A program made the translations under genes and the position numbers. The notes under the pieces were generated by a model, which saw only the letters and a list, made by a program, of their open reading frames with translations, had not been told where the DNA came from and searched no databases. Of a stretch of 11,112 bases of DNA, positions 1 through 6,505 are shown piece by piece. The first letter of the stretch is position 1, and the number at the start of each line of letters is the position of its first letter. Source of the stretch: Flavobacteriales bacterium UBA7382 (GTDB taxonomy: Bacteria; Bacteroidota; Bacteroidia; Flavobacteriales_D; Sanyastnellaceae); NCBI GenBank assembly GCA_002469765.1, contig DKNS01000077.1, positions 1 to 11,112 on the forward strand. The letters are read 5' to 3'.

Positions 1-1562
1 GAGTCACCTGAGCCGCCACCGTGGTTCCATTCGCTGTAGAATGTCGGAGGGGGGAATCCACTGATGAGGTTCACGGGGGCGCCCCACATCCCAGGAGTCA
101 GGTATATGGCCAACATCATAAAGACCAACCCGAGCGAGAAGCGGAACACCCCGATGCGCTCGAGCTTGCTGTCGTGTGGAAGCGTGAACCACCCAAACAG
201 GTAAAAGGCGATGGCCAAACTCACTGCAATCCAAATGGCGATGAACAGCTCTCGCTGCAACAACCCAAGCTGAAGCACGAGGTCGGCGTTGCTCAGGAAC
301 TTGAAGGCAAACCCGATTTCCAACAAGCCCAACACGACCTTGACGCTGTTCAGCCAGCCTCCACTTTGGGGCAAGCTGTTGAGCCAACCTGGGAATGCGC
401 TGAACAGCCCAAATGGCAAAGCCAACGCTGAGGAAAAACCAAGCATCACTGCGGTGGGCGCCGCGAAGGAACCCGTGGCCGCCCCAGCCAGTGCGGATCC
501 GACCAAAGGACCTGTGCATGAGAACGACACAATGGCCAACGTGGCGGCCATGAAGAAGATGCCGACGATGCCCCCGCGGTCCGAAGCTTGGTCCGCTTTG
601 TTGGCCCAGCTTGAAGGCAATTGGATTTCAAACGCCCCCAGAAAACTGGCACCAAACACCAACAACAAGGCAAACAGGAACACGTTGAAGATGGGGTCCG
701 TGGAGATGACGTTCAGAACGTCTACCCCGAAAAATGCCGTCAGCGCCAAGCCCAAGCCGGTGTAAATGAAGATGATGAAGGTGCCGTAGATGAGTGCGTT
801 TCGGATGCCTTCGGCGCGTGTTTTGGACTGCTTTGTGAAAAAGCTCACGGTCATGGGAATCATGGGGAAGACGCACGGCGTCAGCAACGCCGCCAAGCCC
901 AAACCAAACCCAAGGAGGAACGTCCAGAGCAGGCCTTCTTCACCCTCCTCGGATTCGTCGCCTTCGCCCTCGTTCTCACCGTGGCCGGCGTCGCCACCCT
1001 CACCTGCGCCATGGTTGCAGAGGTGCTTCGAAGGCGGGCAGTAAACGGGGCGATCCGCGTCGGGGCGGACGTCTGACAATGCCACGGCGATTGGAATTTC
1101 TTCAGGGGGCAGACACATGCTCGCGTCGCACACCATGAACACCACATAGCCCTTGAGCGTGTCGGCCGAGTTGGCCCCTGACAAGTCCAGACGTTGGTGC
1201 CAAAAGACCTCTTCCTCAAAATACTTGAGGTCCATCATGAAATTGGGATCGTACTCTTCGATGGGGGTGCACTCTTCCACGTTGCCCAAGGCTTGAACGC
1301 CTGAGGGCAGGTCCAATTCAAACATGGTGGGCACCGGGCCTTCGTTGGGGTCGTTGTCCTGGCTGTAGATGTGCCAGCACGCATCCACGGAGGCGTGCAC
1401 GACCAGGTCGTGGAGTCCAGTCTCTTCGCTTGGGTAGAGGGCAACATTCCAGGTCACAGGGTCTTCGATTTGGCCCCACGCAAGGGAGCCAACCACAGTG
1501 AGCCATCCGACGAGGACCAGCATGCCGAGACGCTGGAATGAAACGAGGGTGTTGGAGATCAT
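1..1562 (-). CDS. dsbD: DsbD-family thiol:disulfide interchange protein, 3' end outside window
   Basis: Membrane protein that carries reducing power from cytoplasmic thioredoxin across the inner membrane to periplasmic thiol proteins and cytochrome c maturation (family knowledge). The window holds 520 codons from the ATG at 1562 and runs off the left edge without a stop. Residues 1-30 look like a signal peptide ending near AWGQ. Residues about 35-165 form a DsbD-alpha-like domain with WHIYSQ (63-68) and a redox pair C145/C150 (CDASMCLPP). Residues 186-210 are a Gly/Glu/Asp/His linker. From 211 the DsbD/CcdA membrane core follows, with C230 in LLTPCVFP, C349 in SFSCTGPLVG, and several further helices to about 490. 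The C-terminal thioredoxin domain usual in the family should lie beyond the edge but is not seen. It has its own -7 box and is separated by 85 bases from the upstream yhhQ gene, so it can be transcribed alone. The family call is firm; full length is unknown. Confidence 0.93.
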   Translation of the reverse strand, partial: MISNTLVSFQRLGMLVLVGWLTVVGSLAWGQIEDPVTWNVALYPSEETGLHDLVVHASVDACWHIYSQDNDPNEGPVPTMFELDLPSGVQALGNVEECTPIEEYDPNFMMDLKYFEEEVFWHQRLDLSGANSADTLKGYVVFMVCDASMCLPPEEIPIAVALSDVRPDADRPVYCPPSKHLCNHGAGEGGDAGHGENEGEGDESEEGEEGLLWTFLLGFGLGLAALLTPCVFPMIPMTVSFFTKQSKTRAEGIRNALIYGTFIIFIYTGLGLALTAFFGVDVLNVISTDPIFNVFLFALLLVFGASFLGAFEIQLPSSWANKADQASDRGGIVGIFFMAATLAIVSFSCTGPLVGSALAGAATGSFAAPTAVMLGFSSALALPFGLFSAFPGWLNSLPQSGGWLNSVKVVLGLLEIGFAFKFLSNADLVLQLGLLQRELFIAIWIAVSLAIAFYLFGWFTLPHDSKLERIGVFRFSLGLVFMMLAIYLTPGMWGAPVNLISGFPPPTFYSEWNHGGGSGD

Positions 1563-1582
1563 GGGTGCGTAAACTTGGATTC

Positions 1583-1616
1583 AACGTCCGAGGTGTTGCA
1601 AAGATACCGAGACGTT
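1583..1616. repeat. AACGTC/GACGTT inverted repeat around dsbD -7 box
   Basis: AACGTC at 1583-1588 and its reverse complement GACGTT at 1611-1616 are centred almost exactly on the -7 box at 1599-1606. It could be an operator for a dimeric regulator, a weak mRNA hairpin at the end of the yhhQ transcript, or chance, since the arms are only 6 bases. The 85-base gap holds no other recognisable terminator. Confidence 0.35.
1599..1606 (-). promoter_or_regulatory. Bacteroidota -7 box for dsbD (TATCTTTG)
   Basis: Read on the minus strand this is TATCTTTG, a perfect match to the TAnnTTTG -7 element of Bacteroidota primary-sigma promoters. It lies 36 bases before the dsbD ATG, giving a leader of about 30 bases. 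I see no TTG at the usual -33 distance, so the upstream half is weak or absent. It is flanked by an AACGTC/GACGTT inverted repeat (1583-1588 and 1611-1616). Confidence 0.6.
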
Positions 1617-1647
1617 CAAGGATGGTGGTCAGGCCGCGCCCAATTCC

Positions 1648-2361
1648 TCACAATTCCAACTCTTGGCCCGCTCCCAGGCCAAACCGTCGCCTCAGGGCGC
1701 CCACCACGAGGTAGACCAACGGGGTGTCCAAGGCTGCCACGAGGGTCTTGAAAAGCACCCCGTTCACCATGAGCGTCCCAAACCTCGGCCACTCAATCTC
1801 GCCCACCACGCACAACAATCCGAGCACCGTGGCGGTGTCCAAGATTTGAGAGGGGATGGTCGACAGGTTGTTCCTGAGCCAAAGATGACGTCCTTGGGTT
1901 CGACGCTTCCAGAAGTGAAAGAACCGGACATCGATGAATTGGGCCACGAGGTAAGCCGCCATGGACGCGCCCACGGCCAAGCCGGTTTGGCCAAAGACAT
2001 GGTCGAACTCCGCGTCGCTCACAGGTGACCAACCTGCCGAGGTCACCCCTCCTGCCATGGTCACCATGGTCAATGTCACGAGCGACGCCACCAGACCAGA
2101 CACGACCACCATGTTGGCCTTCTTTTTCCCGTACACCTCGCTGATGACGTCGGTGACCAGGAAGGTGAGGGGGTACGCCAGCAGGCCCACACTTTGCTCG
2201 AAGGTGAACCCGCCCATTTCCCAGGTGAAGAACTTGCGGAAGACCAAATTGCAACTCACCAAGCACGCCACGAACAGCCCGGCAAGCACCAAAAAGCCGC
2301 CGAGGGCGAGGTCGCGATCGCGTCCAGATAGAATCTTGGCGTCAGGCAGCGTGAGGTTCAT
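1648..2361 (-). CDS. yhhQ: YhhQ/VUT-family queuosine precursor transporter
   Basis: Inner-membrane transporter of the DUF165/VUT family. The E. coli member YhhQ imports queuosine precursors (preQ0/preQ1) used to make queuosine at tRNA position 34. The protein has 237 residues, about the usual family size. Visible family marks are the stretch from GLLAYPLTF through TDVISEVYGKKKA (59-82), AYLVAQFIDVRFFHFWK (136-152) and WLRNNLSTIPSQILDT (161-176), with about six hydrophobic segments. I chose the ATG at 2361 because it overlaps the tilS stop as ATGA. A longer reading from 2400 would add 13 unconserved residues inside tilS. It is the last gene of the lpdA-pabB-tilS-yhhQ run and probably depends on translational coupling to tilS. 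The exact substrate is inferred from the family; no queuosine synthesis gene is visible in the window. Confidence 0.9.
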   Translation of the reverse strand: MNLTLPDAKILSGRDRDLALGGFLVLAGLFVACLVSCNLVFRKFFTWEMGGFTFEQSVGLLAYPLTFLVTDVISEVYGKKKANMVVVSGLVASLVTLTMVTMAGGVTSAGWSPVSDAEFDHVFGQTGLAVGASMAAYLVAQFIDVRFFHFWKRRTQGRHLWLRNNLSTIPSQILDTATVLGLLCVVGEIEWPRFGTLMVNGVLFKTLVAALDTPLVYLVVGALRRRFGLGAGQELEL

Positions 2362-3731
2362 GGTGCGGTGAAATAGGCAGGGGTTGTCCAAGAAAACCAA
2401 GCGCCTTCAAGGCCAGAATGTTCAGCGCCGATGCGGGCGTGTTCGGCGCGTTTCAGACCGGCCACCCAAAGCAGCACGCCGTCGCGCTGTCGAACCAGGA
2501 CGTGTGCGTTTGGGCGTTCGGCATGGGGGAGTTTGGCCTGGGTCAAGACGTCCGACACCAAGCTCCGCCCCTTCATTCCCAGCGGCTGGATGCGGTCGCC
2601 GGATTGCCACGACCGGACCTCCACTGGAAAATCCGTGGCAGGCACCCAGCAATGGTCCAAGGTGGTGGACCTTGGGTCGGGGGGACATGCGCCGCGTTCG
2701 ACGCCCAGCCCGGTCGACCCCAGCTTCTCCAGTTGTCGCGGAACGTCTTCCCATTCGATGACCACCCTGTTGGAAGCCTCTTCTCCGTCAGCGCTTAGGC
2801 CAGTGGTCCATCGGAGGTGGTCACGCTCACGGATGACCTTTTGGTTCCCAAGTGCAACGGAGGCCCCAACTTGGGCCGTGTCCATCATCAGGTCGACCAC
2901 CCGTTGAGCGTGGCGTTTAGGCCAACCACTTTCTCGAAGAGCTTGGCGAAGGGACTCGAGTCCCAAGGGGGCTGCGAGAAGGGCTTTCAAGTCCCATAGG
3001 CCGGGCTTGACCTCAGCCGTGGTTCGGATGCTTTGGAGGGTGGCCTGAATCGCGCCGTTCAGGTCGGCCATTCTGGAGGCAAGCTGCCTGAAGTGCTCGC
3101 CGACTCCAGGCTGCACAGCCTCCAAGGCGGGCAACAGGTCGTGTCGGATTTGGTTCCGGCGGTAGGCGCGTTCGGCGTTGCTGGCGTCTTCCCGCCATGT
3201 CACATTGTGCGCTTCTGCGTAGGCCACCAATTCGCTTTTACGAACTTGAAGCAAAGGCTTCAACCGCGTCCCATCGTGGGGCAGCATGCCACGAAGGGAA
3301 AGTGGGTTCGCGTTTCGCATGGCTTGCAACAGCCATGTCTCGGCTTGGTCGTCGGCATGGTGTGCTGTCAATACCGCGTGGGCTTGGTGGGCCTTGCGGA
3401 GCGATTCAAACCAAGTGTGGCGCGCCTTGTGCGCTTCGCCTTGAAACCCCTGCGAACCTTGTTTCAAGTCGTTGACATCCAAGTCCAGTTGTTCGAAAGG
3501 CCATCCCCACTGCTCCGCGAGTTGCGCGACAAAGGCGGCATCGGCTTGGCTTTCTTCCCCGCGGGCATGGTGGTTCACATGAGCGACGATGGCTGGGACA
3601 CGAAGCGCATGCAAGACATGCAAGAGTACGGTGGAGTCGACGCCCCCGCTGGCCCCCACAACCAGCGGCTGTCCTTGGGGCCATCTGGAGTCCAAGAGGG
3701 CGCGGTGCACTTGGCGCTCGAGGGCTGTCAT
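2358..3731 (-). CDS. tilS: tRNA(Ile)-lysidine synthetase TilS
   Basis: Cytoplasmic enzyme that attaches lysine to C34 of the tRNA-Ile CAU anticodon using ATP. This changes both its codon reading (AUG to AUA) and its charging, and is normally essential. The product is 457 residues, a normal length for the full three-part enzyme. The N-terminal PP-loop ATPase has SGGVDS at 28-33, VNHHARGEES at 52-61 and HHADDQAET at 124-132, followed by the conserved YRRNQIRHDLLP at 190-201. A middle region (about 210-310) is less conserved. The C-terminal TilS_C tRNA-binding domain includes RSWQSGDRIQPLGMKG (373-388) and continues to about 430. The start is the ATG at 3731, which overlaps the pabB stop as ATGA; the frame stays open further upstream but those 110 codons are only the shadow of pabB. 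The stop overlaps the yhhQ start in the same way. Confidence 0.96.
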   Translation of the reverse strand: MTALERQVHRALLDSRWPQGQPLVVGASGGVDSTVLLHVLHALRVPAIVAHVNHHARGEESQADAAFVAQLAEQWGWPFEQLDLDVNDLKQGSQGFQGEAHKARHTWFESLRKAHQAHAVLTAHHADDQAETWLLQAMRNANPLSLRGMLPHDGTRLKPLLQVRKSELVAYAEAHNVTWREDASNAERAYRRNQIRHDLLPALEAVQPGVGEHFRQLASRMADLNGAIQATLQSIRTTAEVKPGLWDLKALLAAPLGLESLRQALRESGWPKRHAQRVVDLMMDTAQVGASVALGNQKVIRERDHLRWTTGLSADGEEASNRVVIEWEDVPRQLEKLGSTGLGVERGACPPDPRSTTLDHCWVPATDFPVEVRSWQSGDRIQPLGMKGRSLVSDVLTQAKLPHAERPNAHVLVRQRDGVLLWVAGLKRAEHARIGAEHSGLEGAWFSWTTPAYFTAP

Positions 3732-5029
3732 CGCTCGAGGCAGATTTTGAGGGCTGCCACTTTCAGCAAGCACTCGTCGTATTCGTCGTCGCCATTGGCC
3801 AGGAGGGTCAACGCGCCACCGACTGTCGCATCCACACGGCCGCTTTCTGCCCTGTGCATCAGGCTTCGGATGACCACATTCATGTCCCAGTCGCCTTGGG
3901 CGTTTACGTATCCAATGGTGCCACTGTAGACCCCGCGACCGTGTCCTTCCAGGGAGGCAATGAGGTTCATCGCGCTGAGTTTGGGGGCGCCTGTCATGGA
4001 CCCCATGGGAAACGTGGCGCGCAGGACATCTTCTGCCGTGGCTTCGGGCTGAAGCTGGCACGAGATGGTGCTGATCATTTGGTGCACCGTGGAGAAGGTG
4101 TGCAGCCCAAACAATTCGTTCACGGTCACACTCTTCGGAATGGCCACGCGGCTCAGGTCGTTGCGAACCAAGTCCACAATCATCACGTTTTCAGCACATT
4201 CCTTCTCACTCTCCAACAATCCGAGCTTCAACGCATCGTCTTCTTCGGGCGTGGCCCCACGCCGCACGGTGCCTTTGATTGGCTGGCTTCGCAGGGTGTC
4301 GCCCCGTTTTTCAAGGAACCGTTCTGGGCTGGCACAAAGGACACGGTGGTCGCCGGCTTGGATGTAGGCGGAATGCGGCGCTTTCGTGGCGGCGGCCAAA
4401 CGTTCAAAGAGGGGCCAACTCGCCTGTCCAGGGGCTTGCCCTTGCCACGGCATGCAGAGGTTCATTTCATAGATGTCTCCGCGCTTCAGCGCGGCTTGCA
4501 CGGCGTCGAACTTGTCGAGGTACGTCTCACGGTCCCACCCTGACGTCAACGGCTGCCAATCCCCTTCCAAGGCAGAGGGGTTTCGCGGGTCCGACGAAGG
4601 TGCATCAAGGCAAGCCAGCACATCCCGGGTCCACGGCAACGCCGCACCACGAATGACAGAAGGTTGAAGTTCCCCAGGCGCCCACTCCAGCAAGAGCTCG
4701 GGTTCCCACCAATGCAGGCTTGGCCAGCCACCGGGGTGTTCCTGTGCGGTGTTGCGGGGGGCTTCGGGGTCTGCGCCTTGGGTCATTCCAAGGCATGCAT
4801 GCAGGTCGTATCCCAGCCAACCCACTGTCCAAACTCCACGGGCCGTGGCATCGGTCACAAAACGGTCCCACAAGGTCCAAGCGCCAGGTTGAGGACGGTC
4901 CACAAGAATGGACTTCGCAGCCCCCACGGCGAGCACCGCGCGTCCGGTCAACCGCTCGTCCCACAACAGCGCCACATGTTTGTGGGCGTCGACGACGGGT
5001 TGAAGGTTGGGAAGCGTGCGCACGGCCAT
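3728..5029 (-). CDS. pabB: Aminodeoxychorismate synthase component I
   Basis: Chorismate-using enzyme that, with ammonia from the PabA glutaminase, makes 4-amino-4-deoxychorismate, the precursor of p-aminobenzoate and folate. The 433-residue protein has the chorismate-binding domain at about 165-430: GDIYEMNLC (184-192), SPERF (234-238), PIKGT (250-254), NVMIVDLVRNDLSRVA (281-296), TVHQMISTI (314-322), MGSMTGAPKLSAM (342-354), SGTIGYV (369-375). K252 in PIKGT is the lysine that separates PabB from anthranilate synthase TrpE, which has alanine there; this supports folate rather than tryptophan. The N-terminal 160 residues are divergent, as is common. No pabA or pabC lies beside it here. It begins 9 bases after the lpdA stop and ends in an ATGA overlap with tilS, so it is an internal operon gene. 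Confidence 0.93.
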   Translation of the reverse strand: MAVRTLPNLQPVVDAHKHVALLWDERLTGRAVLAVGAAKSILVDRPQPGAWTLWDRFVTDATARGVWTVGWLGYDLHACLGMTQGADPEAPRNTAQEHPGGWPSLHWWEPELLLEWAPGELQPSVIRGAALPWTRDVLACLDAPSSDPRNPSALEGDWQPLTSGWDRETYLDKFDAVQAALKRGDIYEMNLCMPWQGQAPGQASWPLFERLAAATKAPHSAYIQAGDHRVLCASPERFLEKRGDTLRSQPIKGTVRRGATPEEDDALKLGLLESEKECAENVMIVDLVRNDLSRVAIPKSVTVNELFGLHTFSTVHQMISTISCQLQPEATAEDVLRATFPMGSMTGAPKLSAMNLIASLEGHGRGVYSGTIGYVNAQGDWDMNVVIRSLMHRAESGRVDATVGGALTLLANGDDEYDECLLKVAALKICLER

Positions 5030-5038
5030 GCGCCCAAG

Positions 5039-6442
5039 TTAAATGTGCAGCGCTCGGTCTTCCGTGGCGGCCAAGGCAGCTTCCTTGATTGCTTCCGTGA
5101 AGGTGGGGTGGGCGTGGCTCATGCGGGAGATGTCTTCCGCACTGGCACGGAATTCCATGGCGACAACCGCCTCGGCGATCATGTCTGCGGCACGGGGCCC
5201 GCACATGTGCACCCCCAAGATTTCATCGGTGGTGGCGTCCGCCAACACCTTCACCAGGCCGTCGGTGTCCATGCTGGCGCGTGCCCGGCCGCTGGCCTTG
5301 AATGGAAAGCTGCCGCTTTTGAAGGTGACCCCGTTGGCCTTGAGCTGCTCCTCGGTGGCTCCCACACCCGCCACTTCAGGCCAGGTGTACACCACGTTGG
5401 GGATGAGATTGTAATCGATGTGTGGGTGCTGTCCAGCAATGGTTTCTGCTGCAAACACACCTTCTTCCTCTGCCTTGTGGGCCAGCATCGCGCCACGCAC
5501 CAGATCACCGATGGCGTAGATGTGCGGGACTTTGGTGCGCATGTGGGCGTTCACATCCACGCGTCCACGTTCGTCGGTGGAAAGTCCTGCCCCTTCGAGG
5601 TTCAAACCGCCGGTGAACGGCTGGCGTCCCACGCTGACAAGGCAGTACTCCGCCTTGAACGTGATTTCCTCGCCTTTGGCGTTGTCTGCTTTCACGGTGA
5701 CGCTTCGGCCTGCAGCGGTGACCTCTTTCACACCGTGCTTGAGGTGGAATTTGGCCCCGAGTTTCTTCATAGATCGCATGAGCTCCTTGCCCATGGCGCG
5801 GTCCATCGTGGGGATGATGCTGTCGGCGTATTCGACGACATGCACCTCAGTGCCGAGTCGCGCATATACCGAGCCGAGTTCGAGGCCAATCACACCGCCA
5901 CCGATGACCACCATGGATTTGGGCAGCTTGGGCAAGCACAAGGCTTCGGTGCTGGTGATGATGCGCTTTTTGTCCACCTCAATGAACGGCAAAGTGCTGG
6001 GCTTGGATCCCGTCGCCAAAATCACATGCTTCGCCCCAACCTTAGTGGTGCTGCCTTTTTCAGGAGTTACTGCGATGGTGTGGGCGTCGACGAACGAGCC
6101 CACGCCGTGGAGCACGTCGATGTTGTTCTTCTTCATCAAGAAGTTGATGCCCTCCGTGGTTTGGGCCACGACTTCGCCTTTGCGGGCAATCATCTGGGGG
6201 AAGTCCAACGACAGGCTGCCCACCTCAATGCCGTGGGCCGCGAACTGCTCCTTGGCTTGATGGTAGTGTTCAGAACTGTCCAAAAGCGCCTTGGAGGGGA
6301 TGCATCCCACGTTCAAACAGGTGCCTCCTAGGGTGGCGTATTTCTCCACCAATGCGGTGCGCAAGCCCAGCTGCGAAGCTCGGATGGCCGCCACGTATCC
6401 TCCTGGGCCGCTTCCGATGACAACAACGTCGTACGTTTCCAT
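5039..6442 (-). CDS. lpdA: Dihydrolipoamide dehydrogenase (E3)
   Basis: FAD enzyme that reoxidises the dihydrolipoyl arm of 2-oxoacid dehydrogenase complexes (pyruvate, 2-oxoglutarate, branched-chain) or glycine cleavage, passing electrons to NAD+. All parts are present in 467 residues, the usual length. They are the FAD motif GSGPGG (10-15), the redox disulfide C42/C47 in GGTCLNVGCIPSK, ATGSKP (143-148), the NAD-binding GGGVIG (181-186), the second FAD segment YAIGDLV (309-315), and the C-terminal catalytic HAHPTFTE (443-450) with H445 and E450. The ATG at 6442 is fixed by an in-frame TGA two codons upstream. A perfect -7 box lies only 4 bases before it, so the mRNA may be leaderless. It heads the lpdA-pabB-tilS-yhhQ run. 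sucA on the right edge encodes one of the E1 enzymes it would serve, though which complex uses this E3 cannot be told from sequence. Confidence 0.97.
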   Translation of the reverse strand: METYDVVVIGSGPGGYVAAIRASQLGLRTALVEKYATLGGTCLNVGCIPSKALLDSSEHYHQAKEQFAAHGIEVGSLSLDFPQMIARKGEVVAQTTEGINFLMKKNNIDVLHGVGSFVDAHTIAVTPEKGSTTKVGAKHVILATGSKPSTLPFIEVDKKRIITSTEALCLPKLPKSMVVIGGGVIGLELGSVYARLGTEVHVVEYADSIIPTMDRAMGKELMRSMKKLGAKFHLKHGVKEVTAAGRSVTVKADNAKGEEITFKAEYCLVSVGRQPFTGGLNLEGAGLSTDERGRVDVNAHMRTKVPHIYAIGDLVRGAMLAHKAEEEGVFAAETIAGQHPHIDYNLIPNVVYTWPEVAGVGATEEQLKANGVTFKSGSFPFKASGRARASMDTDGLVKVLADATTDEILGVHMCGPRAADMIAEAVVAMEFRASAEDISRMSHAHPTFTEAIKEAALAATEDRALHI

Positions 6443-6446
6443 GCCT

Positions 6447-6454
6447 CAAAGGTA
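6447..6454 (-). promoter_or_regulatory. -7 box for lpdA operon (TACCTTTG), 4 bases from ATG
   Basis: On the minus strand this reads TACCTTTG, a full match to TAnnTTTG. Only AGGC separates it from the lpdA ATG, so transcription should begin at or within a few bases of the start codon. I see no TTG at the -33 distance. The box overlaps the in-frame TGA that rules out a longer lpdA. This is the only good promoter I see for the four-gene run. Confidence 0.7.
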
Positions 6455-6488
6455 GTGCGGCCGTGGAGCTTGGCGCCCTTCCGTGTTG

Positions 6489-6496
6489 TTTCTTTG
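6489..6496 (+). promoter_or_regulatory. Probable -7 box for the MMPL exporter gene (TTTCTTTG)
   Basis: TTTCTTTG differs from TAnnTTTG at one position (T for A). It lies 9 bases before the ATG at 6506. A TTG at 6470-6472 sits 16 bases upstream of the box, slightly short for a -33 element. It faces away from the lpdA box 34 bases to the left, so the two polymerase sites would overlap. Confidence 0.45.
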
Positions 6497-6505
6497 CACC
6501 CTCCT

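Noticed and set aside
4..519. 171-codon minus-strand open frame at the left edge
   Set aside because: It is an alternative frame of dsbD. The true frame gives SFSCTGPLVG and continuous membrane helices to the edge.
2362..2400. Earlier ATG for the yhhQ-type transporter
   Set aside because: The 13 added residues fall in the tilS coding end, while the downstream ATG forms an ATGA overlap and gives a normal family N-terminus.
2418..2907. Several plus-strand open frames of 100-160 codons over tilS
   Set aside because: They overlap each other and the conserved TilS C-terminal domain, and their translations are Arg/Pro/Ser-rich without motifs.
3732..4061. 110-codon N-terminal extension of tilS
   Set aside because: The extension is Arg/Pro-rich, lies wholly within pabB in another frame and precedes the normal TilS N-terminus. 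The ATG at 3731 with the ATGA overlap is the better start.
4664..6331. Very long open frame (555 codons) on the plus strand
   Set aside because: It lies antisense to lpdA and pabB, which match their families residue for residue. Its His/Gly/Val-rich translation resembles no family and reflects GC-rich codon mirroring.
6455..6505. GTG start giving a 17-residue longer exporter
   Set aside because: The region is the divergent promoter space and abuts the lpdA -7 box. The ATG at 6506 begins a typical short cytoplasmic leader before TM1.
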